Origin: Kryptolebias marmoratus
Taxonomy: Eukaryota; Chordata; Actinopteri; Cyprinodontiformes; Rivulidae
DNA length: 64,000 bases
NCBI RefSeq assembly: GCF_001649575.2
Contig: NC_051431.1
Span: forward strand, 6,770,388 to 6,834,387
Direction of reading: 5' to 3'
The notes below the pieces were generated by a model, which made no database searches, was not told the origin of the DNA, and saw only the letters and a program-made list of their open reading frames with translations. Positions 40,689-52,700 of this stretch are shown here, in pieces. Within the stretch, counting starts at the first letter, position 1; every line of letters begins with the position of its first letter. Made by a program: the position numbers and the translations under genes.

Positions 40689-42534
40689 GCAGCTATTTAG
40701 ACCAAGAATAGAAATAGATATTGAGCTATTATTTGAAAACATTCTTTGGGACACATTGGAAAACTTCAACTCTATAAAGGTTGAAGTTCAGAGGTGACAT
40801 ATAGGAAGAATGTTGCTGCTGCTAACTGACCGCTGATTAAAACAACCATTTCTGCAAGCACAGCTCATAAACTTCCACTTCTACAAGGTTCTTTATCCTT
40901 CTGGTTAACAATATTAGTATGGTATAACAACATAATGACTTCATCACAAAGTTGTTCTGGTCTCTGAAGGTGTCAGGCCTCTCCTGTAATTACCACTTCA
41001 TCAGCAAAGTGAGAACTGCTCCAGATTTTTTTTTGTGTGTGTGAGATGGTAAGCAGCTTGCACTAGTTTTCCTGTGGCTGGATGGTAAGTTTTGCTGCTG
41101 TCAGCATTACTGACAGACTGACAGGAAAATCTTATCAGAGAAAATGATAATAAAATTGGTGACAAAATGTTGTGTCTTTGCTGTAAAATGATGTCTGCAT
41201 ACAGGACATTCTGCTCTTAAATTCTTTCACATGGAGATAGAACTGAGCACCCCTCAAAAGAAAAAAACAAATAACTTAAAGGCTTAAACCCACATGTGGG
41301 GCAGGCACGTACATGTGCAAACATTTGTCAATAAAATTGCTGAAGCACAAAAATGGTGAGTAAAATCATCAAGCAGAGGTACCACTTTATTTTTACCCTC
41401 CCAAGACCTGGTTCAGTACTTACTGACCTTTAACCTTGCATTTCCTCAGAATCCCAGGTTCTTTTTACTTTCACTTCAACTCACACCTGTCAGGATCTCA
41501 TATTTATGGACCATGCTTGATCTCAAGGTCCACCTGCTTTTTCCACTTCTGTCCGCTAAAAAAAAAAGTTGCAAATCTTCCCATAACTGAAGGCACCCAG
41601 GTCTGTTTTCTTTCTAGCAAATTTCAGAGTCTTCTTCTCTTGAAATGATTAAAAGAAAGAATGGTGACTTGCTCTGCAGGAATGCTCAGTGTGCCACGCA
41701 TAAACACAAAACAGCCGTCGTGCATTAGTAGATCCTGCAATGTGCTAAAGTAAATAAACATAACCCACGGTATACTGTAGTCTTTTTTCCAGCTATATTT
41801 GAAGGAACACCAGGGAGATGAATAATCAGTTGTTACTTAAACCGATGCACCCTGTAATTACTTCTAACCTCTTCCCTTACAACACTAGTTGACCTTCCTT
41901 TAGTCATATTCCTGACCTTGTGTGAGATGCGCAGTAATTGCGATCCTCAGCTAATTAAAAAATAAGGAAACCTCCAGGAGACTTTTAAAGAGAAAGAAAT
42001 GTGTAAGGTGTGACACAAGGAAAGAAAAATGGGTCCCTCCCCTCCTTAATGCGTCTAACATTTAATCTATAAAAGGCTAAATGAGAACAGTGACTTTTGC
42101 TTATTTAATTAGGATTTTTAATATTGAATTTGGAAAAGTAAGACATAGAAGAAAATGTCTTGAAAATGGAAAAAAGATTTGGCCTTTTTATTATTATTAT
42201 TTCATGCATTCCTTACACACCATGAGGTATCTATAATAAATGTTCAGCATGCTTGCAATCATCCGCTGGTTTGGACGGTGTTTCTGATGACTCTGTGTCT
42301 GTGGCTAAGACTGTCTGGGCTCCATCTGGCCTCTGACCCAAAACACATGATCCTTATTAGCACTCATTCCTCCCTTAAACCACCATGCCACTGTTGCCAT
42401 CTATTAGAAACAAAAGTTCCTATTCTAATGCTACTCCAGCTAAAAATCTGTTTTCTCTAGATTAAACCAAAATAAATATCTCATCAGTAGTGCTGATGTA
42501 CTAGAAAGTGTCAGTAGGCTCAGTAATGAAACTG

Positions 42535-42538
<4 letters not shown>

Positions 42539-42588
<50 letters not shown>
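42539..42588 (+). repeat. (TA)n microsatellite
   Basis: About 25 uninterrupted TA units, the longest simple repeat in the window. It is perfectly self-complementary. Confidence 0.97.
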
Positions 42589-42590
<2 letters not shown>

Positions 42591-45500
42591 CTTATTACTT
42601 ATTGCTGCTAAAACCTTTGAATTTTGGGAAGCAGTGAGTTATTTTCGTATGGAATCCCCGGAGCAAATCAACAGTAAATCCTATAATCTACCTCATCCAT
42701 CACAAGAATAAGGCTAGTCGAAATGAAAACCGAAACTTCAGCACAAAGATATTCTGGAGACTTCCACATAAAAGTTGAGTTAATCTTCTTCTTATGCATG
42801 AATACTGTAATTACACTGAATCAATTATGATGTAATTTTTAGGAGGGTCAGTTCATCTGCTTGAAACATGACCACTAACCCACTCTTAAAGAGATTCTCT
42901 TGACTAAAAATAGTTGTAAAACTGAAGTAGACAAGTTGGTAAAACCGAAAATGCTTTGTAAAAGTACAGATCTAAAAAAAAATGAGTCAAAAATGATATG
43001 TCAATAATGGCTTTTAACAAATATTCAATAATAAGACTGTCTCATATGCACACTTACAGATACATTATACATTAAAAGAAGTAATTTTGTGTGTGTTTAT
43101 CCCTAATATGGTTTATGCACTGACCAGTGTGTGTAGGAAATTGATAGAGACAGAAAGAGAAAAAAAGAAAACCAAACACCTTGGCATTTTAAGAAGGCAA
43201 TCTTTAGGCATATTCTTGCTGTTAAATGTAACCTTTCATTATTTGTAAAAAGTTGTGATTATATTATGCAAATTTATGAGCTATGAGAACAAACACTTTT
43301 CTGTTTGACAGTCAGATTGTTATAGTATTTCTGAAGAGTACAACATATAGAACTTGATGTTTCGTCTGACTCTTTAAGCCAGCCATAAGGAGACAATTAT
43401 CTGACAAGTAATAAACTTATGGGGCCAAATGCAAGAAACAGTGGTGCAAGCAGTTGTGGTAATATTTACGTTTGAAGAAGAGCTTAATTCAATAAAATGA
43501 GGCTTAGTGTGGTCTGAGTAGACATGGATGTGTGGAAACAGAGACATTTGTGTCATTGGGTGGGTCCAACTCAGGATTGTGGGAGCTAACCAGTGACAGC
43601 AGACTGGGCTTATTTGGGGACAGGGAGTGTACAGACACAAGTTGAAACATAAAAACATTTCTCAGAACATCGAAGTATTCCCACAGGGTGGCCTTTTCCC
43701 AGCTGGACTTTAGTGTTATATATTTCTCTTGTATGTGACACTGATGGACCAGCCCATCCCCATGGTGCATTGCTTTATAGCCCAATTGTAATGCTAACAT
43801 ATAGTCTATTATAACATGGATATGTAAGTTGTGCAAAACAAACTGTGATGCACTGTGATACTTTTTTATTAACATTTTCAGCAGTTTGAACTACAGTAGC
43901 ACTTTCAGAGGATCAGACTACATGAGCCAGCCTGTGGTCTTCACAAGTATCAATGAATCAGGAACATTCCAGTTTCAGATGAGTTCATTCCATGATTTAG
44001 GTGTCTATCTAGCGCAGTTTGCTCTTTATTAAACTCAAAACCCTCCAAGAGATATGCTGGGTCCAGTAAGTGACATCACACATTTTCAACTACTCACAAC
44101 ACCTAATGCTTCTATAGTATAGCACAGGGTCAATAAAAATGATTGACAGGGAAAATATGCAGCAGCTTTTATGCTAATAAGTACTGAGTAAGACTGTTGT
44201 TCGTAACCCTTTTATGTTAAGGTCAAATACAGCATTTGGCAGCTATAAAATATTGATATGGAAACCAACCTCAAGCTATCTGTTGTAAATTTTTTGGGGG
44301 AAAATTTATATCTAACAGGATGGGTTAATTGTACTACTAGAGGGAATGGGCATATGTAGAGATAAAGGTTTGAGGAAAAGAAAATGCAATAATCTACTAA
44401 GCTAATATTCCGGGAAATTAGACATTATTTTAAAGGAAACAGTAACATGTTGGTGGATGTGATTTTTTTTTTAGTTCACATTAATTTAAAAGTATATAGA
44501 AAGACTTCATTCAGTTTGTTCTTTTTAGCAGAAAGTGTACTGATGTTATTTAAGGAATTTTGTTAATATCCTAAACATTAAGCATTAAAACTTCAAATGT
44601 TATTGAGGTTACCTATCACTTCCCTTGTTTGCTTTTCCAGATCAGTTTTCTACTAAAAACAGCATTAAACAATTTGTGTTAACTGCATTATCCTTTTATT
44701 ATTTAAAGAAACAGATATTCTGTTGCCAATAATCATTATAAATAGGAACTAGTTCACAGTTCATTAAATATACTACTGATTTGTACTGTTTACAACAGTC
44801 TAAAGAGAAGCACTGACTCGGACCATTGTTGCATTTGAAGGATTTTGCAATCATATCTTGAAAGTAGCTAAATATAGTCCTAAACTTGTGGTGACATTGC
44901 AATCTAAAACTGTAAGCCGCATCACCTTTCATGCTACCCTGAGAGCAGCTTGTGTCTCCTTGGGAAAGCAAGTGACTTACTCTTAGGTACCCTAGTGCTT
45001 TTCCTATCTCATTCCAGTCATTTAATCTTGGAACAGTATCAAGATAGTGATCTCCCTTTAACCTCTATAGAAGGGACATAGGCACAAAAAGGACATAGTC
45101 CCGCCCCCACCCTCACCCTCCACTTCATCACTCAGCTCCAAGCAGTGGTGGCATGCCAAACAATCCCATTAGCCAGCAGCCAAAAGCCTGAGTGAGGACA
45201 GCAGCAATGTCCTGAAACAACCGCAGCTCTACACTTATTTGAACATCCACTCTCCTCCCATCATGCATGCACTCGTGTGTCAGCATATGTAATGAACTGA
45301 GAGCTGCACTAAGCTTTTACACTGAGGAAATGAACAGCCCCATCACCCATCTAAGTAGCTATTTACAACCCCGATCTGATCAATTGATGACCATGAATGA
45401 GACCCAGAAAAACACATGAATTTGAGAGATGCTGCGAGAAAGATGAGTGCTGGGAGCATAATAATAAAGCAAATGCAACTCACAGCAAATCCAAAAAACA

Positions 45501-45831
45501 GAGATGTACTTTTACAGCCACACATATTGATACCTTTTGAAACTGGCAACACAAGCCAAGGTTGTAGGTCTCATATAAATGATTTATTTCACTCCCATAT
45601 CCAGGTGCCTGTCACAGTGAAATGAGCTGGGACTCAAACAGCAACGGGAATAATCAAACTGGCACATGGTCTTTAATGCTTCCAGGATCTTACCTCACAA
45701 ATACAAGGAGTTAAAGCAACAGAAATACAATACAGAAAAAAATATCTGACCCTGTCGATCTTTCAGAAAGTTAAAAAAATAAGAGAAGAGAAACATGAGT
45801 AGGTGTAGAAATGGAAGGAGGAGTTACTCAC

Positions 45832-45984
45832 TGCTCCTGTCATTTTTCCACCTCCAGAATCCTTTGTGCTTCCCTGAGCCATCCCCAGGTACACAGACTC
45901 CACTCAGCACCTCCAGTACCACCACCAGCAGGATCAGGGGCACCCGCCCGCCAGCCATGCCTGTCTCTGAAGCTTGCATCGGTG
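45832..45984 (-). CDS. robo1: Candidate robo1 first coding exon (signal peptide)
   Basis: This exon probably holds the start codon and signal peptide of the long robo1 isoform. On the minus strand a long pyrimidine tract ending ctgctgtag precedes 45984. Two in-frame ATGs follow, at 45979 (MQASETG) and 45958 (MAGGRVP). The second has a purine at -3 and G at +4, and I favour it. The protein continues with a hydrophobic core, PLILLVVVLEVLSGVCV, followed by a Gly-rich and basic tail. A consensus-like donor, GCA|gtgagtaac, ends the exon at 45832. From ATG 45958 there are 42 codons plus one base, so it exits in phase 1 and joins in frame to the linker exon (giving Lys) or directly to the Ig1 exon (giving Arg). 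The MAGGRVPLIL start resembles the human long-isoform start in position and character. The good acceptor implies at least one further untranslated exon upstream to the right. The CDS proper begins at 45958 or 45979, and the bases before it are 5' UTR. Confidence 0.7.
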
Positions 45985-47330
45985 CTACAGCAGGGAGGAA
46001 GGGGCAAGAAGTGCTGTCCCACGCACAGTCATTTCTCACACAGCTGTCTGGTGTGATTCAAAACAACAACAAGTTCTCCCCGGCTTCCCCTGGAGTGTTA
46101 GCTCTGGGTCAAGTCACTGGCGCCCAAGAGTGGGTCACAGACTCACTGCAGACTCATCTTTTCCTTCTGGGAGAAGCAACATTCCAGCACTGGATGAGCA
46201 AAGCAAGACTGGATTTCTGGAACTTTGAAATATTGATCGTTTCCCTCCTGCTGCAGTCTTCTTCAGTGGCTCTTGGAGTTGAGGTGATATTCAGGGCAGT
46301 CCCACTCAAAGATTCAAACTGAGCTCCAAAGTAACTCCAGTGCAACAGATAAAGCAGATACAAACAGAGATGTTTTTTTTCCCTTTTTGCGAATCAGAAG
46401 TTGCTGAGGTCACAGTGTAGAATGGTCACACTGATGGTGATACATCGGTTCCACAGCAGCAGCCAGCTCTTGTCACCATCGCCAGGCAGTTACTGAATGA
46501 GTGTGTCCATGAGTGTGCAAATGCGTGTCCTCCCCTTCTTTCTTCCTCCACTTACCACACATCTCAGATGACAGGAGACAGTGTTGATAAGAAAAAAAGA
46601 AATAAATCAAAGAGATAGTTCATGACAGAGCAGCCTTGACTTTGTCAACAGAGCGTCTGAGAGAGGGAAACAGTACATCTAGTAAGGAGGGAGGGAGAGA
46701 GGGAGACACTGAGGAGAGAGACTGCGTGAAAGAAGCCTGGGGAGTGTGAACAGCAATTTCTGAAGTGTAATAGCTGATGCGCTTTTGAACATATATGATG
46801 CTTCTCTATTGATTTTCAGAGCAGTCTCACTGAGCTCACAGGTTCGGCTGTTTGTGCTGCAAACACAGGATTGCGTTAATCTAATGGCTTTTCCAGATTT
46901 GAAGCAAACCAAACTGTTGCACAAACATGCAAAACACCCACCGTGCTGCCCTGAACAGACAAGTATAATTACCAACTTAACTAAGTATGTGAAAGTGTGT
47001 GAAAGTCATTGCAGCATTAGGCATGCAGAAAGCATATGTCTGAATAAAATCTGTTCAGCAAAAAGCTCAACAGTTTACATATGACTGAAGTTTAAACAAG
47101 TCTGGTTAAGAACATTCAATTGAAAGGACTAATTAAGCAAAGCCTTGAAAGGATCAATTGTTGTTTTTAAATTAAAACAAAAAGAAAATCAAAGTTTAGG
47201 TACCTCATTTATCACACAAGAAAAGAAGCAGAACTATAGTAGCCATCTCAAACCTTTTTTAGTATTATTTCTTAATACAAGCAGCTTTTATCATTATATT
47301 CTCTCTACAGAAAAAATAAACATCACAATG

Positions 47331-47346
47331 CACACACACACACACA
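47331..47346 (+). repeat. Short (CA)n microsatellite
   Basis: Eight CA units followed by variant aataccc. Confidence 0.9.
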
Positions 47347-47759
47347 ATACCCAAACCACACAAAGACTATTTTTGTAAAAACGAGCTCAGCAAGTCTGGG
47401 TTTAGAGTTACACAGCTCGTTTCCTCCAGCTGCCCCAGCTGTCAGAAAGCAGGTGAGTGCAGGTTAATGTGGGAAACTGGAGGTGTCAGCAGCCCCTCCC
47501 CCTCTGCCCACCCCACATGTCTCTTTTGTATGTCCTTCATTATTGCAATGTAAAATACTTTTACTATGAGCAAAATGCTCTAAAACAAACACTGCATTTT
47601 AATTAAATATGCAAGGTCATGCTTGGCTTGTTTGTAAGATTGCACATGTAAGTTATGAGATACAGTTTTGAAGTCTTTATTTGCACATTGCGTTCTCAGA
47701 TTAGGTCTGGTCACTTAATGTTCTTGTTTTAATAAATAGCCAAGACAATGACTTACAAA

Positions 47760-48020
47760 GAGTGTCCCTATTTGTCAGCCGTGTATTAGTCCTTAAAGAC
47801 CATGTTCCTGGAGATGTAATTAAGTGTGTTACGTTAGCCACTGATGGAAGTCTGATTAAAAGAGCTCTTTAATGATTAGACCTCTGGAATAATCGCAGTA
47901 AGGACAGGCCACTTCGAGCCCTCAGGACGCCAATCTAACACCCCTACTACCAGCTAAATGTCACCGCTAATGCCAGCTGCAAAGAGATTCGGACATGTGA
48001 TGCAAATTCTATGCAGGCAG
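47760..48020. promoter_or_regulatory. Possible conserved non-coding element upstream of the first coding exon
   Basis: A complex, repeat-free stretch with gatgtaattaagtgtg, tctgattaaaag, ctttaatgattag, aataatcgcag and gctaatgcc, lying about 1.8 kb upstream of the 45.9 kb exon. The call rests on motif density only. Confidence 0.25.
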
Positions 48021-49380
48021 ACACAATTTACAAACCGTCTACAGGTTGCCCCATCTCTAGGTTTTAAGGTGATGTAAAATGAAACCTATAAGCAAAAAAT
48101 CAGCCCTTTAAAAAATATACCACAGATAAAACAAGACAGTTAAATCCGATATACTGCTGGTATGTTAACACAAGATTCTTGAATAAATATTCATGACTGA
48201 ATGACAGATTTTCTTATGTTTATGCATTTGAAGCACAGCAGGCATTAGCATGCTAATGTTATCAGTATAGTTTTGTTTACACCAAAAAACACCTTGTTAA
48301 ACAGTTACACCTGCTACTAGAAGCCAATAAATCTTCCTTGTTTGTCACTGATTACCCTTATTGCCTGAAGGTTTGTAACAAGCATTACTTTCAGGAGCTA
48401 TCACTCCCTCTTAACAGACAAGTCTGTACGCTACAGCTGGTCAAAAAATAGTTTCACACCATCTTTAAAACTAAAATTACAGTGTACCAAGGAAGTGTTG
48501 TGTTCCAATCAATGTCATCTGGAAATGAAGCCAGAAAATAATAATGAGTGCTACAGTGTCATAAGCACTGAATGCTTAATAACCACATTGGTGATGGAGT
48601 GTGCTCAAAAACAGATGTTACAGTGTATCATTTTCTCTTGAGAAACTGGAAAATTTCATCAGAGCTCACTTAAATATCATGTGTTTGTGATTGTGCATTT
48701 CCTGTTTCTTACAGTTCTATAACAGACATTTATTTGTAAAGTTGTGTTACTTATATATTTTATTTTTAGCATTTTTTAATATTTGTGGGTAAAACAATCA
48801 AGCATTATATTTTGTTGAAAAAAAATACACATGGAATTTGAGTTGAAGTCACGAATGTGTCACAACTTGTGTGCTAGTATCTCAAAAACTAACACCAGAA
48901 TGATGTGGAAACAATTCTGAGTTGTATTTGTAGAAGACTGATTTTCCAGAACAAGATGCTACGAGCTATTACACGGCTTTTACACAACATTGTCAATTTC
49001 CATTTATTTACTGCAGCTCATTGCCTTTTAGGGGGGCAAAGGTCCTCCAAACATCCTGTCAGCTCATATGACCCGCTGGGTCAAACTTCTAAATGTTCTG
49101 GTCAATCTCTACAAGCTGCCAGCTGTTTGAAGCAACAAGACAAGTTTAGTTTCAAACAACAAAACAAAGACCCCTGTTTTCTGCAACGTTCTCAAACTTG
49201 ACTCCACTTTTATCCCAGATGCAGGAGAAATTAGTTCCAGATTAATTAGACTTTAAAGCTAAACTTGTTGCTGCTCAGTTTTTGCTCCTTGGCAAAAGTG
49301 TTACGTAACTTCACAGACTATAACACCATTAAGTGAAAACCCCCTCAAATCTCTGTTGGCTTGTTTCACCAACAGCTGGC

Positions 49381-49710
49381 AGGCGGCACGGCGGAGCAGT
49401 GGTTAGAGCTGTCGCCCCAGAGTAAGAAGGTCACAGGTTCATCTCACGCCTGAGGCCTTTTTGAGTGGAGTTTGCATGTTTTCCCTGAGTACTCTGGTGT
49501 CCTCCCACTGACTATAAACATACATGTTAGGTTCATTGACAGCTCTAAATTGTCACCAGGTGAGAGTGAGAGCATGAATGGTTATTTGTCTCTATGTGGC
49601 CCTGTTAAGAGCTTGCGACCCGCCTCTCACATAGTGACTGCTGGAGATATGTACCAGCTCCCCCATCATCCTGCATGAAAAAGTGTCTAAAAACAATGGA
49701 TGGATGGAAA
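49381..49710 (+). repeat. Decayed SINE-like or non-LTR-type dispersed repeat with TGGA tail
   Basis: It begins ggcggcacggcggagcagtggttagagc and continues through aagaaggtcacaggttca, gtggagtttgcatgttttccc, cctcccact, catgttaggttcattga, ctctaaattgtc and gaatggttatttgtctctatgt. It ends in tandem atggatggatgga. The order of blocks matches a repeat very common in percomorph fish genomes that has a tRNA-like head (gtggttag and ggttca boxes). Several internal blocks of that family are missing, so this is an old, internally deleted copy. I am not sure of its formal class name. Confidence 0.75.
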
Positions 49711-52700
49711 CAAGTGTTAAAAATTTCAGAACAAACATTATGGTTATATCCTTTCAGTGGACTATAATAAGCTAAAAGATATTTATTGATATAAAAAAGC
49801 TACCTGGTGGTATTGAATCACTTCAGGAGATGAAGGAAGAAGCATATTTTTGGCAACTACTAATTCAAATATTTTTTTACATTTATTTAAAGACAATCAA
49901 TGTGTGAAATGTGTTTTCAGTGTAACCAATGAACATTATGTCTTGAAAACTGTACAAAGAGAATATTCTAAAACAAACAATAAAAACTCACATATTTAGT
50001 CCTCTAGAGTTTTGATCATCTGATCCTATCCACTTGAAATGTTCCTGATCAAGAATTGTGATTTTGGCAAAGGTTACTTAAAATTAGCTGTTAGTGCTTT
50101 GGTAACATAGTCAAGTCAAAAGATTTGAAAGTTTTTCAGCAAAGCTGACGGTAAGCAGATTCATCTGCTTCAAATATTCTCAGAGACTCACATCTAAGGC
50201 ATTTTCAAACGTAAACAGATTATGTCTCTAAATCAAATACCTCCAAGAATGTTTTGATAAACAAAGATAAGTCTTAAGGGGTTTAATAAAGACCTATGAG
50301 GGGGAATTAACAGTATGACTCTCTTATTGTTGTCAGGCAAAAAGCTGACGCAGAGAATATGTAATTGGAGATTATTGCACAGTGGTGTTCAGAGGATCTC
50401 ATACAATTCAGCCACTATAAAATGAAGTATTGAAAATTAGATCCCCAGATATAGTATTCCTTTCCTGTCTCTCCATGTCAGTGTGGTGTTTATGATGCTC
50501 CCATTCTGGCCCCATCTTTGTTCTGCCAATGAGATGTGACAGCATGGCTGATGGATGGTACAAAGACATCCAGCAGAGATAAACAGGCGAGGGACTGGAC
50601 ATGAGTACACAGCTTGAAGCGCAGCAAGAGATTCGGGAAGAGAGGTCTGGGTCCCACTTTTTGGCACTCACCAGCACTCACACAGGCAGGAAAAACAACA
50701 TAAAAATGAAACTACGGTCATAAACTTTTTTTTGTTCTTGCCCCTGACCAAAAGATAATCAAGAAAATGTATTTATTTGGGAGTTTTTTGGTGGTATTGG
50801 ACATTGGATGAAGCCAGACGATATATTTTAACTATTTCTTAAACGAATACAAAGCTTAATTAATCAACAATTATCTGTAGTTTCATGTTCCGTATGAGTG
50901 CAATGTTAATCCAAATCATGGGCAAGAAAGCAAACAAGACAATTTCCATAAAATGTGAAACTGTTGTGCTTTAACCAAAGGTTTTTATAACTAGTTGTTA
51001 CAAATTTGTAAGTAAAGCGACATTTTCTTTTGCCAAATTCACAAAAGCAAGGACGTGTTACTGTAGTTATGAGTGTAGAGCTTTATCTACAATCCATATC
51101 TTTTCAGTGCATTGGAATAGAAGTTTTAACGATAGCGATTTAGATGAAGGCAGATGGGAAATAAATCAGCCGTCAGGAGCCTGTCTGGACAGTGACACCA
51201 TGTGATGAGATTTTTATTTTCAAACTGCTCACCAGAGTTTCATGCTATTCATATTTCATTACTGTTTCAACCTCAAGAATGCAAAGAGAAGTCAAAATCC
51301 AATTTAGGCTTTCAGACATGAGGGTGTTGACTCAAAGTAAAAATCACTACTCAGTCACATCTCAGGCTGTAAATATGGTTCATAAAGAATTTGCTCTCGT
51401 GTCTTCGGGTGTGCACACTAATACTGTTCTGTTCTTGAGGAGCCCCCCTCTCTTTTGTTTCTGAATGAGTTATGTTCAGGACGTATGCTGGATGATAAAC
51501 TGGACCACACCTCGTACTCACTGTGTGACCAGATTACGCTGCCCCACTCAATCAACACCAGTGTCCCACCCACACCTCCAGCCTGTCTTCTCCAACACAC
51601 ACGTCTGCACATACACACGTGCACACAACGTCCTCCTCCGACAGCGCTCTCCAATCAATGAGAAGTCACCAGAGGAAGGTGGCTGAAGGTTAATGTGTAT
51701 GGGTAAAAAGATACAGTATGTGATAACTTCCAAAGACATGAAAAAAAAAAAAACCTCAAACAAAAAAAATCACCAAAAATTTATTCTGAACCTTTTCTCT
51801 TAAAAGGTTTCAGCTTGTAACGTGTAAGTGTTTGTGTCTGATGTTTTCTGTTGTTTTCAGAGAAATTCGATGGAGGCGGTTGCTTTGTCTGTAATGTGAT
51901 TATTTAGTCCTTCTATTTTTCTTTTTTCATTTGTTTTTGTTTATTAGTTTATTTTTGAGAACAATGTGATTAGATAAATATAAATGTTCCAGAGTTAGTC
52001 ACATGCTGTCCTTGGACAGCAGTTACAAGTCACCCCAAAAAAACAAAGTATCAAATAAAAATGAACGAAAGGATTCAAACCCTTACAGTATATATCATAA
52101 CAAGACAACCCCTCAACAAATTTCTTTGTAATTGTTATAAATATTAGAACTGTAAAATAGTAGTAGTATTTATTCTTTGATGTGACATTAAAGCCTCAGT
52201 TGGAAAATTTGAAGAAATATGATCAATCCTAAAACTGGCTTTCCAGAAAAAAGGAAGCCCAATTTATGTAGTTTTTTTTTTGTTTTGTTTTTTGCAGCTT
52301 ACATGAAAAATCAACAAAAAAGTTTTCCATATACTGGCATCAAGAAAAATAGGGTGAATGCTGCCTGACTCCCCACTCTTCACCCCACCCCTTCAGTATC
52401 ATTTGCTGTTAAGGGTGCTGTCAATGCTCTCACCTTGCAGAGAGTTTCCAGCCTGCAGCACTCTACCCCTGATAGAACAACACCCAGTGATTTACAGCTG
52501 CTGTAGCTGCAGGGCCATCTGGACCACAACCACTCCTGAACACTCACCATTAGGCCCTGCATTTTTCCCTCACTACATAGTTCTTGTTTTTTTTGTTTTT
52601 TTTTTGTAAATCTTTTTTCTTTTCATAAATATACCCTCAGTTCCTCAAGCATTTACAAGCAAACTCTCAGTCTGGAGCAATTTTTTTCTCATTCTTCTGG

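Larger units (their letters stand above)
31433..45831 (-). other. robo1: robo1 intron between the linker exon and the first coding exon
   Basis: About 14.4 kb. It contains a dispersed repeat copy at 34805-35090, a long TA microsatellite at 42539-42588, a nested inverted repeat at 33009-33059, a 14-bp tandem duplication at 40661-40688 and possible regulatory islands. No coding exon is supported. Confidence 0.65.

Noticed and set aside
45959..46039. Upstream in-frame ATG at 46039 (MRNDCAW) as the start
   Set aside because: It would place the signal peptide about 27 residues inside the protein and lies upstream of the good splice acceptor at 45985.
45795..46322. 175-codon plus-strand ORF
   Set aside because: It is antisense to the signal-peptide exon, has no recognisable domain, and its composition mirrors the minus-strand exon and pyrimidine tract.
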